The translations under genes were made by a program, and so were the position numbers. A DNA stretch of 64,000 nt from DASUFZ01 sp035541475 (GTDB lineage Bacteria; Myxococcota_A; UBA9160; SMWR01): assembly GCA_035541475.1 (NCBI GenBank), contig DATKND010000102.1, forward strand, positions 1 to 64,000, in the 5' to 3' direction. A model generated the notes under the pieces. That model worked only from the letters and a program-made list of their open reading frames with translations. It searched no databases and was not told the DNA's origin. Positions 40,510 to 48,077 of the stretch are shown here, piece by piece. Position 1 is the first letter of the stretch, and every line of letters begins with the position of its first letter.

Positions 40510-41613
40510 ATGTTCGTCGTCCACGTCGACCGCCAGCGCTCGTTCACCGGCCAGATCCAGCGCGGGCTCGCCGATCTCGACGCGCTGCGCGGCGCCGGCC
40601 ATCAGGTCGGCGCGATCGCGCATCCCGGCAGTCAGCTCGCGCGGCGCGCGCGCGAGCGCGGGATCGAGGTCTGGGAGCTGCCGATGCGCGGCGCCTCGAT
40701 CTATCCGTCGATGCTCCGCGCCGCCCGCGCGCTGCGCGGCCGCGGCGTCGACGTCCTCCACTGCCACGGCGGCGCGGATCATGTGCTCGCGTTCGGCGCG
40801 GCGCGGCTCGCGGGCATCCCGCATCTCGTCCGCACCAAGCACAACCACACGCCGCCGCGAGGCTGGCGACACCGCGTGCCGTACCAGCTCTGCGACCGCG
40901 TCGTCGCCGTCTCGGGCTTCGTGCGCGATCAGCTCGTCGCGGGAGGCGTCGACGCGGCGCGCGCCGTCAGCATCCCGACCGCGGTCGACCTCGCGCGCTT
41001 CCGCCCGCGACCGCGCGACCTCGCACTCGCGGCCTCGCTCGGGATCGGCGAGAAGGATCTCGTGATCGGCAACGTGTCGAGCCTGCACGCGCGCAAGGGC
41101 ATCGAGGAGCTCTTGCTTGCGCTCGCGCGACTGCGAGGCGGTCCGCACGGCACGCGCGTGCGCGGACTGCTCGTCGGAAGGAATCGCGCGCCGTGGCAGG
41201 CGCGCGCGCGCGAGCTCGGCATCGCGGACCGCGTGCTCCTCCCGGGCTTCCGCGAGGACGTCGAGTCGCTGCTGCCGCTCTTCGACGTCTACGCGCTGCC
41301 GTCGCACCACGAAGCGCTCGGCACCGGCGCGCTCGAGGCGATGGCGGCGGGCCTCGCGCTGGTGGTCAGCGACGTCGAGGGTCTGGCGGAGGCGGTCGCG
41401 CCGGGCACGGGGCTGCGCGTCCGGCCCCGCGATGCCGAACGACTCGCCGACGCGATCGAGTCGCTGCTCGGTGACGCCTCGCGGCGCGCGGAGCTCGGCG
41501 CCGCAGCGCGCGCGCGCGCCGAGGCGGAGTACGACCAGAAGGCGCTCGCGGCGCGCATGCTCTCGCTCTACGAGGAAGTGGTTCAGCGGCGCCGCCCGCG
41601 CGCCGATGCTTGA
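40510..41613 (+). CDS. Glycosyltransferase family 4 protein
   Basis: 367 residues, GT-B fold retaining glycosyltransferase, probably using a nucleotide-sugar. The N-terminal acceptor domain has DVLHCHGGADHVLAFGAARLAG and LVRTKHNHTPPRG; the C-terminal donor domain has GNVSSLHARKGIEELLLA, RVLLPGFREDVESLLPLFDVYALPS and the EALGTGALEAMAAGLALV block with the E-x7-E motif. No transmembrane helix. The stop (41611-41613) overlaps the promoter proposed for the leu leader. Sugar and acceptor unknown; possibly LPS or capsule. Confidence 0.85.
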   Translation: MFVVHVDRQRSFTGQIQRGLADLDALRGAGHQVGAIAHPGSQLARRARERGIEVWELPMRGASIYPSMLRAARALRGRGVDVLHCHGGADHVLAFGAARLAGIPHLVRTKHNHTPPRGWRHRVPYQLCDRVVAVSGFVRDQLVAGGVDAARAVSIPTAVDLARFRPRPRDLALAASLGIGEKDLVIGNVSSLHARKGIEELLLALARLRGGPHGTRVRGLLVGRNRAPWQARARELGIADRVLLPGFREDVESLLPLFDVYALPSHHEALGTGALEAMAAGLALVVSDVEGLAEAVAPGTGLRVRPRDAERLADAIESLLGDASRRAELGAAARARAEAEYDQKALAARMLSLYEEVVQRRRPRADA

Positions 41614-41639
41614 CGAGCGTCCATCGCCTGGGTTATTCA
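41610..41639 (+). promoter_or_regulatory. Putative promoter of the leu leader
   Basis: TTGACG (41610-41615) is followed after 17-18 bases by TTATTC/TATTCA (41633-41639). The -35 box is good (5 of 6), the -10 weak. It is placed directly ahead of the leader peptide start at 41650, which would leave a very short or absent 5' leader; the true start site could be further upstream within the glycosyltransferase gene. Confidence 0.35.
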
Positions 41640-41649
41640 AGAGCCTTCC

Positions 41650-41721
41650 ATGACGCACCGGGTCCTGCTTCCGAGCCTCCTCGCCGGCCTGCTCCTTACG
41701 CAGGCGGGAGGGGGTTCCTAG
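41650..41721 (+). CDS. leuL: Leucine-rich leader peptide of leuA
   Basis: A 23-codon open frame starting ATG at 41650 and stopping TAG at 41719-41721. Seven of the 23 codons are leucine (positions 6, 7, 10, 11, 14, 15 and 16), including a run of three. Immediately downstream lie the antiterminator and terminator of an attenuator and then leuA, the enzyme committed to leucine synthesis. This is the organisation of amino-acid operon leaders in proteobacteria. There is no strong ribosome-binding site (only AAGAG at 41639-41643). Too short for ordinary gene prediction. Confidence 0.8.
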   Translation: MTHRVLLPSLLAGLLLTQAGGGS

Positions 41722-41790
41722 CGCCTGGAACCCGGTCGTCGAAGCGACCCAACCCTCTCCCGCCGAGCTGCCGGAGAGGGTTTCGTGTTT
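41703..41790 (+). promoter_or_regulatory. Transcription attenuator upstream of leuA (antiterminator/terminator switch)
   Basis: Terminator: AACCCTCTCC (41751-41760) pairs perfectly over 10 bp with GGAGAGGGTT (41773-41782), loop 12 bases, then TTCGTGTTT. Antiterminator: GGCGGGAGGGGGTT (41703-41716), inside the last leader codons, pairs over 14 bp with one G-U with 41751-41764, using the left arm of the terminator. A ribosome stalled at the Leu codons (41665-41697) leaves 41703-41716 free to form the antiterminator; a ribosome reaching the stop codon covers it and the terminator forms. A third hairpin, GGGTTCC (41712-41718) with GGAACCC (41727-41733), can act as the pause structure. Confidence 0.85.
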
Positions 41791-41867
41791 CTGGGGACTT
41801 CGGTCCCGCGTCGTCGCGAAATCCGCTCCGCCGTGCTCGTCGGGAGACTTCGAGCAAGGAGCGAATC

Positions 41868-43031
41868 GTGTCCGACCGCATCACCGTCTTCGATACCACC
41901 CTGCGCGACGGCGAGCAGACCGCTGGCGTCTGCTTCTCGGCGCGCGACAAGGTCGACATCGCGAGCGCGCTCGCCGGCATGGGCGTCGACGTCGTGGAGG
42001 CGGGTTTTCCGGCCGCCTCGTCGGCCGAGCGCGAGGCCGTGGCCGCGGTCGCGCGCGAGGTGCGCGGCACGCGCGTGTGCGCGCTCGCGCGCGCGATGCC
42101 CTTCGACATCGACGCGGCCGCCGCGGCGCTCGCCGAGGCGGAGGCGCCGCGCATCCACACCTTCATCAACGCGTCCGACGTGCAACTCGCGCACCAGCTG
42201 CGCAAGGGACGCCGCGAGGTGCTCGAGATGGTCGAGTTCGCGGTCGCGCGCGCGCGGCAGTCGACCGACGATGTCGAGTTCTCGCCGATGGACGCGACGC
42301 GCGCCTCGCTGGACTTCCTGGTCGACGTCGTTCGCGCGGCGCTCGCCGCGGGCGCGACCACGATCAACATCCCCGACACCGTCGGCTGTGCGCTGCCCGA
42401 TCAGGTCGCGGAGATCTTCCGGTCGCTCCGCGCGCGCGTCCCGGAGCTCGAGGACGCAGTGCTCTCGTTCCACGGCCAGGACGATCTCGGCCTCGCGACC
42501 GCGAACGCGCTGGCCGCGATCTCGGCGGGCGCGCGCCAGGTCGAGCTGGCGGTAAACGGCATCGGCGAGCGCGCCGGCAACACCGCGTTCGAGGAGGTCG
42601 TGATGGCGATCGAGGTGCACGGCGCGAGGCTCGGCGTCCACACTTGTGTCGACCCGAGCGGCATCTGCGCGCTCTCGGCGCTGGTCGAGGAGCGGAGCCA
42701 CGTGCGCGTGCCGCCCAACAAGGCGGTGGTCGGCGCGAACGCCTTCCGCCACGCGTCGGGCATCCACCAGGACGGCGTGCTCAAGTGGCGCGAGAACTAC
42801 GAGGTGCTCGATCCGGCGCGCATCGGACACGCGCGCGGATCGGAGATCGTGCTCGGCAAGCTGTCCGGCCGCGCGGGCTTCGTCGCGCGCGTGCAGGCGC
42901 TCGGCTACGCGCTGACCGACGCCGCGCTTGAGCGCGCCTTCGAGCGCTTCCAGCGCCTCGCGGACGGCAAGGCGGTCGTGGACGACGCGGACCTGAAGGA
43001 GATCTGCGAGGAGAGCGCCGCGGCGGCGTGA
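41868..43031 (+). CDS. leuA: 2-isopropylmalate synthase, short form without regulatory domain
   Basis: 387 residues from GTG at 41868. Condenses 2-oxoisovalerate and acetyl-CoA in leucine synthesis. The TIM barrel has DTTLRDGEQTAGV (residues 9-21), GFPAASSAEREAV, NIPDTVGCALP and the metal site SFHGQDDLGLATAN, where the second His of H-x-H is Gln, as in the plant-type IPMS group. NGIGERAGNTAFEEV and the HASGIHQDGVLK segment follow. The protein ends soon after the linker region, so the roughly 130-residue LeuA dimer/leucine-binding domain is missing. The leucine attenuator upstream supports leucine pathway membership; homocitrate or citramalate synthase are less likely alternatives. Confidence 0.85.
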   Translation: MSDRITVFDTTLRDGEQTAGVCFSARDKVDIASALAGMGVDVVEAGFPAASSAEREAVAAVAREVRGTRVCALARAMPFDIDAAAAALAEAEAPRIHTFINASDVQLAHQLRKGRREVLEMVEFAVARARQSTDDVEFSPMDATRASLDFLVDVVRAALAAGATTINIPDTVGCALPDQVAEIFRSLRARVPELEDAVLSFHGQDDLGLATANALAAISAGARQVELAVNGIGERAGNTAFEEVVMAIEVHGARLGVHTCVDPSGICALSALVEERSHVRVPPNKAVVGANAFRHASGIHQDGVLKWRENYEVLDPARIGHARGSEIVLGKLSGRAGFVARVQALGYALTDAALERAFERFQRLADGKAVVDDADLKEICEESAAAA

Positions 43032-43100
43032 GGTCGCGGCATGAGTGCATGCGCGGGCGTTTCGATCGGAGGAGCGGAGGCTGCGCCCCCGGACCCCCGT

Positions 43101-43695
43101 TCAGGAACGAGGACCAGGAATCTCGGAGGGATCGAGAAGACCGTGACGGCGCCAGCCGACGCGGAGGAGCCAGGTGTGAGGTAGGGCGACCGGACATGGC
43201 GTGTCCGAAGCACGAGAGTACGTAGGCGAGGGCGTGTCGCACCTCTCGGGGCGTACGCAGGACGTGGAGGTGAAACCGGTCGGCGAGCACGGGGCCGCGG
43301 CGGCCGAACACGCGATCCACGGATCGCGCGAAGCGCGGTCCGATGGATTTCATCCCGGAAGCGAGATCGCGCTGGCTCGTCGCCTCGACGATCGCGTGGA
43401 GGTGATCGTTCTGGATCGAATAATGAACCAACCGGAAGCGCCCGCGATCGCACGCGATCGCGAAGCTGCGCTCGAGCTCACGCACCAGGCGCGCCGTCCG
43501 CAGCGAGGGCAGTCCGCGCCGCACCTTCAAGGTGATGTGGCACGGAAACCTCGCGGCAAGAGGAGCGCGTGCGCGATGCGGATCTCTCGGATTTGGACCG
43601 CGCTTGCGGCCCGCGCCCGCACGTCGTCCACCCCAGCGAGGCGGTTCACGCAGATCGAGATCGAGTTGTCGCGTTTTCCGCATCATCACCTGCAT
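43101..43695 (-). pseudogene. Degenerate REP-associated tyrosine transposase (RAYT, IS200/IS605-like)
   Basis: Reads from ATG at 43695 (or 43686/43683). Typical RAYT start RWGGRRAGAGRK, then FPCHITLKVRRGLPSLR, the HUH-type HYSIQNDHLHAIVEA, DRFHLHVLRTPREVRHALAYVLS with the probable catalytic tyrosine. After that the frame breaks: the family ending HTWLLRVGWRRHGLLDPSEI is found in another frame and stops at 43101. The section normally lying between these parts (about 35 residues with the F-D-G-W region) is deleted. Such enzymes mobilise or maintain REP hairpins. Inactive as it stands. Confidence 0.8.
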
Positions 43696-43707
43696 GACAT
43701 GCAGGTG
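43687..43707. repeat. Perfect 21-base palindrome at the start of the RAYT gene
   Basis: CACCTGCATG (43687-43696), one central A, then CATGCAGGTG (43698-43707). The 10-bp arms are perfect. It covers the start codon region of the transposase remnant. It could be a REP-type hairpin recognised by the transposase or an operator; no second copy was noticed in this window. Confidence 0.7.
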
Positions 43708-43755
43708 TGATAGGAACGGTCACACGCGCGACTTGAATTGCGCGATGTTCTCGAT

Positions 43756-44088
43756 TCATCGGGGTGAAACGAAATCCTCTGCTGCGAATGCCAGCCTCTC
43801 GAGCGTTCCGGCCTCGAGGTGGAGCGTCCCAGACACCGTGATACCGATACTTCGCGGGTGCGCCCCCTCATGAATCTCGAAGAAAAGAGTGATGTGGCCG
43901 GTTCGATCGCTCTTCGCGCTGGGCCGCGCATGGTTCTCGACGGACTTCCAACGCAGCTCGCCTTCCCAGCCTCTCCAGTGGTCTGCGAGCTCGGTGAAGA
44001 ATTCTCCGAGCCGGTACATGGCGAAGTCGTACAGTTCGAAGTCCGCGCTCACGGATGGGGCCGTGAACGAAACACGGCAGTGAGACAA
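43756..44088 (-). CDS. Hypothetical protein resembling DUF6228
   Basis: 110 residues, start TTG at 44088 (no ATG or GTG in a suitable place). It contains LGEFFTELADHWRGWEGELRWKS, a G-H-I-T-L-F-F-E strand and ends GTLHLEAGTLERLAFAAEDF. This arrangement recalls the DUF6228 family, an orphan group of small cytoplasmic proteins often near mobile DNA; the match is by memory. Base composition is clearly lower in GC than the surroundings, like the neighbouring transposase remnant, suggesting a small transferred island. Confidence 0.55.
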   Translation of the reverse strand: MSHCRVSFTAPSVSADFELYDFAMYRLGEFFTELADHWRGWEGELRWKSVENHARPSAKSDRTGHITLFFEIHEGAHPRSIGITVSGTLHLEAGTLERLAFAAEDFVSPR

Positions 44089-44166
44089 ATCATGTTCGGG
44101 CGCCGGTGGAACCTCAGCGTGGCTCCGCTTCGGACGCAGACCACCTCGAACGCGTCCCGCACTTTG

Positions 44167-44880
44167 CTACCCCCGCGGATCCGGTCTCCGAATCGCCGTC
44201 ACCAGGACGTGCCACGCGGTGCGGTAGATCTCGCGCTCGTCGATCTTCGAGACGCCGTGGGTACGCTGCTCGAAGACGATCGGGATCTCCGCGATGCGGA
44301 AGCCGGCGTGGTGGACGCGGTAGACCATCTCCTCGAGGAAGGAGTAGCCGGAGCCGCGGATGGTGAAGGGGTTCACGGTCTCGAGCACCTGGCGCCGGTA
44401 GCAGCGGAAGCCGGCGGTGCAGTCGTGCGTCGGCACGTGCAGCAGCACGCGCGTATAGAAGTTCGCGAAGCGCGAGAGCAGGCGGCGGTGCCACGGCCAG
44501 TTGACCAGCGATCCCCCAGCGACGTAGCGCGATCCGATCACGAGGTCCGCCTGCTCCGCGGCCGCGAGCATCTGCGGCAGGTAGCGCGGGTTGTGGCTGC
44601 CGTCGCAGTCCATCGTCAACACCAGCGCGTAGTCGGCGTCGAGCGCGTAGCGGAAACCCGCGAGGTACGCCGTGCCGAGGCCGAGCTTCCCGGGGCGGCG
44701 CAAGAGGTGCAGGCGCGACTCGCTCTTCGCCGCGCGCTCGACGAGATCGCCGGTGCCGTCGGGGCTGTTGTCGTCGACGACGAGCACCTCGAGCGCGGCG
44801 TCCTGCGCGAGCACGCCGCCCGCGACCGCGAGCACGTTGTCGGCCTCGTCGTAGGTCGGAAGGATCGCGAGGGCGCGCAT
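44167..44880 (-). CDS. Polyprenyl-phosphate mannosyltransferase-like GT2 (DPM1-type)
   Basis: 237 residues. Transfers a sugar from a nucleotide donor to polyprenyl phosphate at the inner face of the membrane, giving the lipid donor for GT-C enzymes. Motifs: ILPTYDEADNV, VLVVDDNSPDGTGD (D-D-x-S), LVLTMDCDGSHNP (D-x-D), DLVIGSRYVAGG, TAGFRCYRR and YSFLEEMVYRVHHAG. ATG at 44880 gives the family N-terminus MRALAILPTYDE; an ATG at 44895 is possible. Divergent from the next GT2, which starts at 44932. A second paralogue lies at 54119-54835. Confidence 0.85.
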   Translation of the reverse strand: MRALAILPTYDEADNVLAVAGGVLAQDAALEVLVVDDNSPDGTGDLVERAAKSESRLHLLRRPGKLGLGTAYLAGFRYALDADYALVLTMDCDGSHNPRYLPQMLAAAEQADLVIGSRYVAGGSLVNWPWHRRLLSRFANFYTRVLLHVPTHDCTAGFRCYRRQVLETVNPFTIRGSGYSFLEEMVYRVHHAGFRIAEIPIVFEQRTHGVSKIDEREIYRTAWHVLVTAIRRPDPRG

Positions 44881-44889
44881 GGGGGGCGG

Positions 44890-44921
44890 CAGCATAACAG
44901 AGGGCTTACTGGGTTATGCTG
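44890..44921. promoter_or_regulatory. Long inverted repeat in the divergent glycosyltransferase promoter
   Basis: CAGCATAAC (44890-44898) and GTTATGCTG (44913-44921) are perfect 9-bp inverted arms with a 14-base spacer, between genes starting at 44880 and 44932. Each arm contains a TATGCT sequence on its own outward strand, so the repeat may be a symmetrical pair of -10 boxes, or an operator, or both. It lies in the least GC-rich part of the junction. Confidence 0.5.
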
Positions 44922-44931
44922 CGCGGCCTGC

Positions 44932-45669
44932 ATGGTGATCATCACGCTGCCGGCCTACAACGAAGAGGCATCCCTGCCGGCCCTGCTACTGCGCGTGAAG
45001 GAAGCCATGGAGGAGAACGGCTTCGAGTACCGCGTGATCGTCGTGAACGACGGCAGCAGCGACGGCACCGCCAGCGCGGTCGAAGCCTTGCGCGGGAAGC
45101 TGCCTCTCGAGCTCGTCGATCACGGCCGAAACCGCGGCCTCGGCGAGGCGGTGCGAACCGGCCTCCTGCACGCGCTCGAAGGCGCGGACGACCGCGACGT
45201 GATCGTGACCATGGACTCCGACAACACGCACACGCCGGGGCTCATCGCGGGCATGGTGAATGGCATCCGCGAGGGTAACGACGTGATGATCGCGTCCCGC
45301 TTCCGCGCGGGCGCTCGGATCATGGGCGTGCCGCTCTACCGCCGCGTGCTTTCGCGCGGGGCGAGCGTGCTCTTCCGCATCACCTTCCCGACCCCGGGCG
45401 TGCGCGACTTCACCTCCGGCTACCGCGCCTATCGCGCGGAGCTCCTGCGTCGCGCCTTCGAGACCTACGGCGAGGACTTCGTCCACGAGAGCGGCTTCGC
45501 CTGCATGGTCGACATCCTGCTGAAGCTGCGGCGCCTCGGCGCGATCATGAACGAGCGCCCGCTGATCCTCCGCTACGACTTCAAGTACGGCGTCTCGAAG
45601 ATGCACGTGCTGCGCACCGCCGTCGGCACGCTCGGGCTGATGCTGCGACAGCGCTTCGGTCGCGGCTGA
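44932..45669 (+). CDS. Glycosyltransferase family 2 protein
   Basis: 245 residues, GT-A fold. ITLPAYNEEASLPALL, VIVVNDGSSDGTASAV and VIVTMDSDNTHTPGLIAGM carry the D-x-D type metal site; VMIASRFRAGARIMGVP, TSGYRAYRAELL and YDFKYGVSKM follow. Related to dolichol-phosphate-mannose synthases and other polyprenyl-phosphate glycosyltransferases, with no C-terminal membrane segments beyond a short hydrophobic stretch near the end. Its stop TGA shares one base with the next ATG. Confidence 0.82.
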   Translation: MVIITLPAYNEEASLPALLLRVKEAMEENGFEYRVIVVNDGSSDGTASAVEALRGKLPLELVDHGRNRGLGEAVRTGLLHALEGADDRDVIVTMDSDNTHTPGLIAGMVNGIREGNDVMIASRFRAGARIMGVPLYRRVLSRGASVLFRITFPTPGVRDFTSGYRAYRAELLRRAFETYGEDFVHESGFACMVDILLKLRRLGAIMNERPLILRYDFKYGVSKMHVLRTAVGTLGLMLRQRFGRG

Positions 45670-46460
45670 TGCGCCCGCAGGACGCTGAGCGCGTCGCCGA
45701 CTACTTCTCGCGGCGGGGCACCGTCACCGAGTGGTGGAACCCCGAGGAGGGGCCGCTCGCCTTCCACTACGCCGCCGAGCTGCGGGTGCTGGAAGACGCG
45801 CTCGCCGTCGACCCGAGCTGGCAGGTGCTCGACGTCGGCACGGGACCGGGCCGCTTCGGCCTCTGGTTCGCCGCGAAGGGGTGCCGCGCGATCGGCGTGG
45901 ACCTCAATCCCGAGATGCAGGAGCGCGCGCGCGAGGCGGCGCGACGGCGCGGGCTCGAGTCGCGCTTCGAGGTGCGCGCAGGACGCGCGGAGGACCTGCG
46001 CGAGTTCGAGTCCGCGCGCTTCGACGCGGTCCTCTGCATGGAGCTCTTCGATCACCTGCCGGATCTCGGCGCCGCGCTCGCGTCGATGCGGCGCGTGCTC
46101 GCTCCGGGCGGGCGCTTCCTCTTCACCTACGTGCCGCGCGAGTCGCTCTACGGGATGCTCGGCAACGTCTATCGCGGCCTGAAGGCGCGGCTCGCGCCGC
46201 AGGAGCTGATGATCTCGCGCACCTACGGCTTCGCCGAGGTGGTGCGCGCGCTTCGCGGCGCCGGCCTCGAGCTCGAGCGACACTTCGGTGTGGGAGCTCT
46301 CTGCATCTCCGCGCAGACGCGCTTCTTCGGCGAGAGCGCCTTCCAGCGCGCCGCGACGGCGCTCGCGCGCGCCGAGGCGCGCCGCTGGCCCTACCACGAG
46401 GGCGGCTTCCTCGGGCGACGCGGCGCGCACGTGGTCGGGATCGCGCGGGCGTCGGCGTGA
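45669..46460 (+). CDS. Class I SAM-dependent methyltransferase
   Basis: 263 residues. The SAM-binding motif I is VLDVGTGPGRFGLWFAAKG near residues 57-75, followed by IGVDLNPEM (motif II) and AVLCMELFDHLPD; LAPGGRFLFTYVPRES is motif post-I. Substrate not predictable; given the context a sugar or lipid-linked glycan is likely. Overlaps the GT2 stop and the next gene by the usual 1 and 4 bases, so it belongs to a + strand operon from 44932 to 48077. Confidence 0.82.
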   Translation: MRPQDAERVADYFSRRGTVTEWWNPEEGPLAFHYAAELRVLEDALAVDPSWQVLDVGTGPGRFGLWFAAKGCRAIGVDLNPEMQERAREAARRRGLESRFEVRAGRAEDLREFESARFDAVLCMELFDHLPDLGAALASMRRVLAPGGRFLFTYVPRESLYGMLGNVYRGLKARLAPQELMISRTYGFAEVVRALRGAGLELERHFGVGALCISAQTRFFGESAFQRAATALARAEARRWPYHEGGFLGRRGAHVVGIARASA

Positions 46461-47395
46461 AGGTCTGCGTCTCGGTCGATCTCGACAACTACCAGGAGTA
46501 CCGGCGGCTGGTCGGCTCTGGAGCGGCCGAGCCCGAGCGCTCCTTCTACGACGACGCGCTGCCACGTTTCCTGGACGCGTTCGATCGACACGGGCTCCGC
46601 GCCACCTTCTTCGCGATCGGCCGCGACGCCGCGAGTCCGTCGCACGCGAAACGCCTGCGCGAGGCCCACGCGCGCGGCCACGAGATCGGCAACCACTCGT
46701 GGTCGCACCCGCACAACCTGCGGAGCTTCTCGCGCGCGGCGAAGGAGGCGGAGATCGCGCAGGGCGAGGAAGCGCTCGCCGACGCTGTCGGCGTGCGCCC
46801 GGTCGGATTTCGCACGCCCTCCGTCGACGTCGACGCGGAGGTGCTCGAGATCCTCGCCTCGCGCGGCTACCTCTACGACTCGTCGATCATCCCGTCGCCG
46901 CTGATGTGGGCTTTCATGCTGTACGGGCGGCTCTTCGTGCGCGAGAGCGACTACGCGCTCGGGCTGCTCCGGACGCCGCTCGCGCCAGCGCGCCCCTACT
47001 GGCCCGCGACCCATGCGATCCACCGGCGGCGGTCCGACGCGGAGATCGCGCGCGGCGCGCTCCTCGAGATCCCGGTCTCGGTGACGCCGTGGCTGCGGCT
47101 TCCCTACTACGGAACCTTGTGGCGGCTGCTCGGTCCGGGCGCCTTCGCGTTCGCGCTGCGCGGGCACGCGCCTGCGCGCGGCGCGGCGCACCTGATGCTC
47201 CACCTGCTCGACCTGGTCGACTGGCACGGCACGGGACTCGGCGACGCGCTCGAGCGCACGCCCGGCGTCGGAGTCTCCTTCGCGCGCCGGCAGCGCTTCG
47301 TCGACGGGGCGTGCGAGGCGCTGGTTGCGCGCGGGAAGCCCGCGACCTTGCGCGACGTCGCGCTCGAGTGTCGTGCCGCGAGCGGGCTCGCCTAG
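46457..47395 (+). CDS. Polysaccharide deacetylase (NodB-type)
   Basis: 312 residues from GTG at 46457. NodB homology domain: the first metal motif appears as SVDLDNYQE, ATFFAIGRDA follows, the H-x-x-x-H metal pair is HSWSHPHNLR and the later PVGFRTPSVDVDAEVLEIL and YLYDSSIIPSP complete the barrel. It removes N-acetyl (or other acyl) groups from surface sugars. The C-terminal about 110 residues (LMLHLLDLVDWHGTG) belong to the same fold. No signal peptide, so it may act on a cytoplasmic-side glycolipid. Confidence 0.85.
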   Translation: MKVCVSVDLDNYQEYRRLVGSGAAEPERSFYDDALPRFLDAFDRHGLRATFFAIGRDAASPSHAKRLREAHARGHEIGNHSWSHPHNLRSFSRAAKEAEIAQGEEALADAVGVRPVGFRTPSVDVDAEVLEILASRGYLYDSSIIPSPLMWAFMLYGRLFVRESDYALGLLRTPLAPARPYWPATHAIHRRRSDAEIARGALLEIPVSVTPWLRLPYYGTLWRLLGPGAFAFALRGHAPARGAAHLMLHLLDLVDWHGTGLGDALERTPGVGVSFARRQRFVDGACEALVARGKPATLRDVALECRAASGLA

Positions 47396-47396
47396 C

Positions 47397-48077
47397 ATGG
47401 CGCGCGAGGACCTCGAGCGGCTCATCGCGGCGGGCGGCGTGCCGCCGCGGGGCGCGCTCGCGCATCTGCTCTGCAGGGCGGAGGAGTGGATCTACGAGCT
47501 GAACGCTCGCGACCACTGGGTCTTCCGCGTCTACGAGCGCGCCAACGTGGCGTGGGCGGGCCTCGTCTTTCGCGGCGTCCGCCGGAAGGCATCGGCGATC
47601 GACACCGAGCTCGTCGCGCGCGACGGCGCGCGCATTCGCTTCCGCTTCCTGGTGCCGGGCGACGAGCCCGCCTTCGCCGACATGCTCGCGCGCTTCGACT
47701 TCGAGAATCTCCCGCCCCATCCGCTCGACCGCGCCACGGCGCGCCGCGTGCTGCGCCAGGCGAACTGCCTGCCGTTCGGCTACTTCGACGCGCGCGGCGC
47801 GCTGCGCGGCTACCTGCTGCTGCGCTTCTTCTTTCCCTGGCGCGTGACCTCGGGCGTCTGGTCGTTCCCGGACTTCGGCGGTCGCGGCCTCACGCAGGCG
47901 GGCTTGCGCGTCACCGCCGAGCTGACGCGGCAGGCCCGTCTCGCCGACTACATCACCGTGCCGGTCGGGCACAACGCGTCGCTCGGCGCGGCGACCGGCG
48001 CGGGCTGGGTCGTCGTCCGGACGAATCGGCGCTTCCACGTTCTCCTGAACGAGCACTCGCTGCCACAGAGCGACTAG
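47397..48077 (+). CDS. Putative GNAT-like acyltransferase
   Basis: 226 residues, ATG at 47397. I see a domain resembling an acetyltransferase: IRFRFLVPGDEPAFADML, then FDARGALRGYLLLRFFFPW and GLTQAGLRVTAELTRQA, ending RFHVLLNEHSL. No motif is strong enough for a firm assignment, and the first 70 residues (GVPPRGALAHLLCRAEEW) are unlike ordinary GNATs. Its stop TAG is shared with the convergent methyltransferase within CTAG at 48074-48077. Confidence 0.5.
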   Translation: MAREDLERLIAAGGVPPRGALAHLLCRAEEWIYELNARDHWVFRVYERANVAWAGLVFRGVRRKASAIDTELVARDGARIRFRFLVPGDEPAFADMLARFDFENLPPHPLDRATARRVLRQANCLPFGYFDARGALRGYLLLRFFFPWRVTSGVWSFPDFGGRGLTQAGLRVTAELTRQARLADYITVPVGHNASLGAATGAGWVVVRTNRRFHVLLNEHSLPQSD

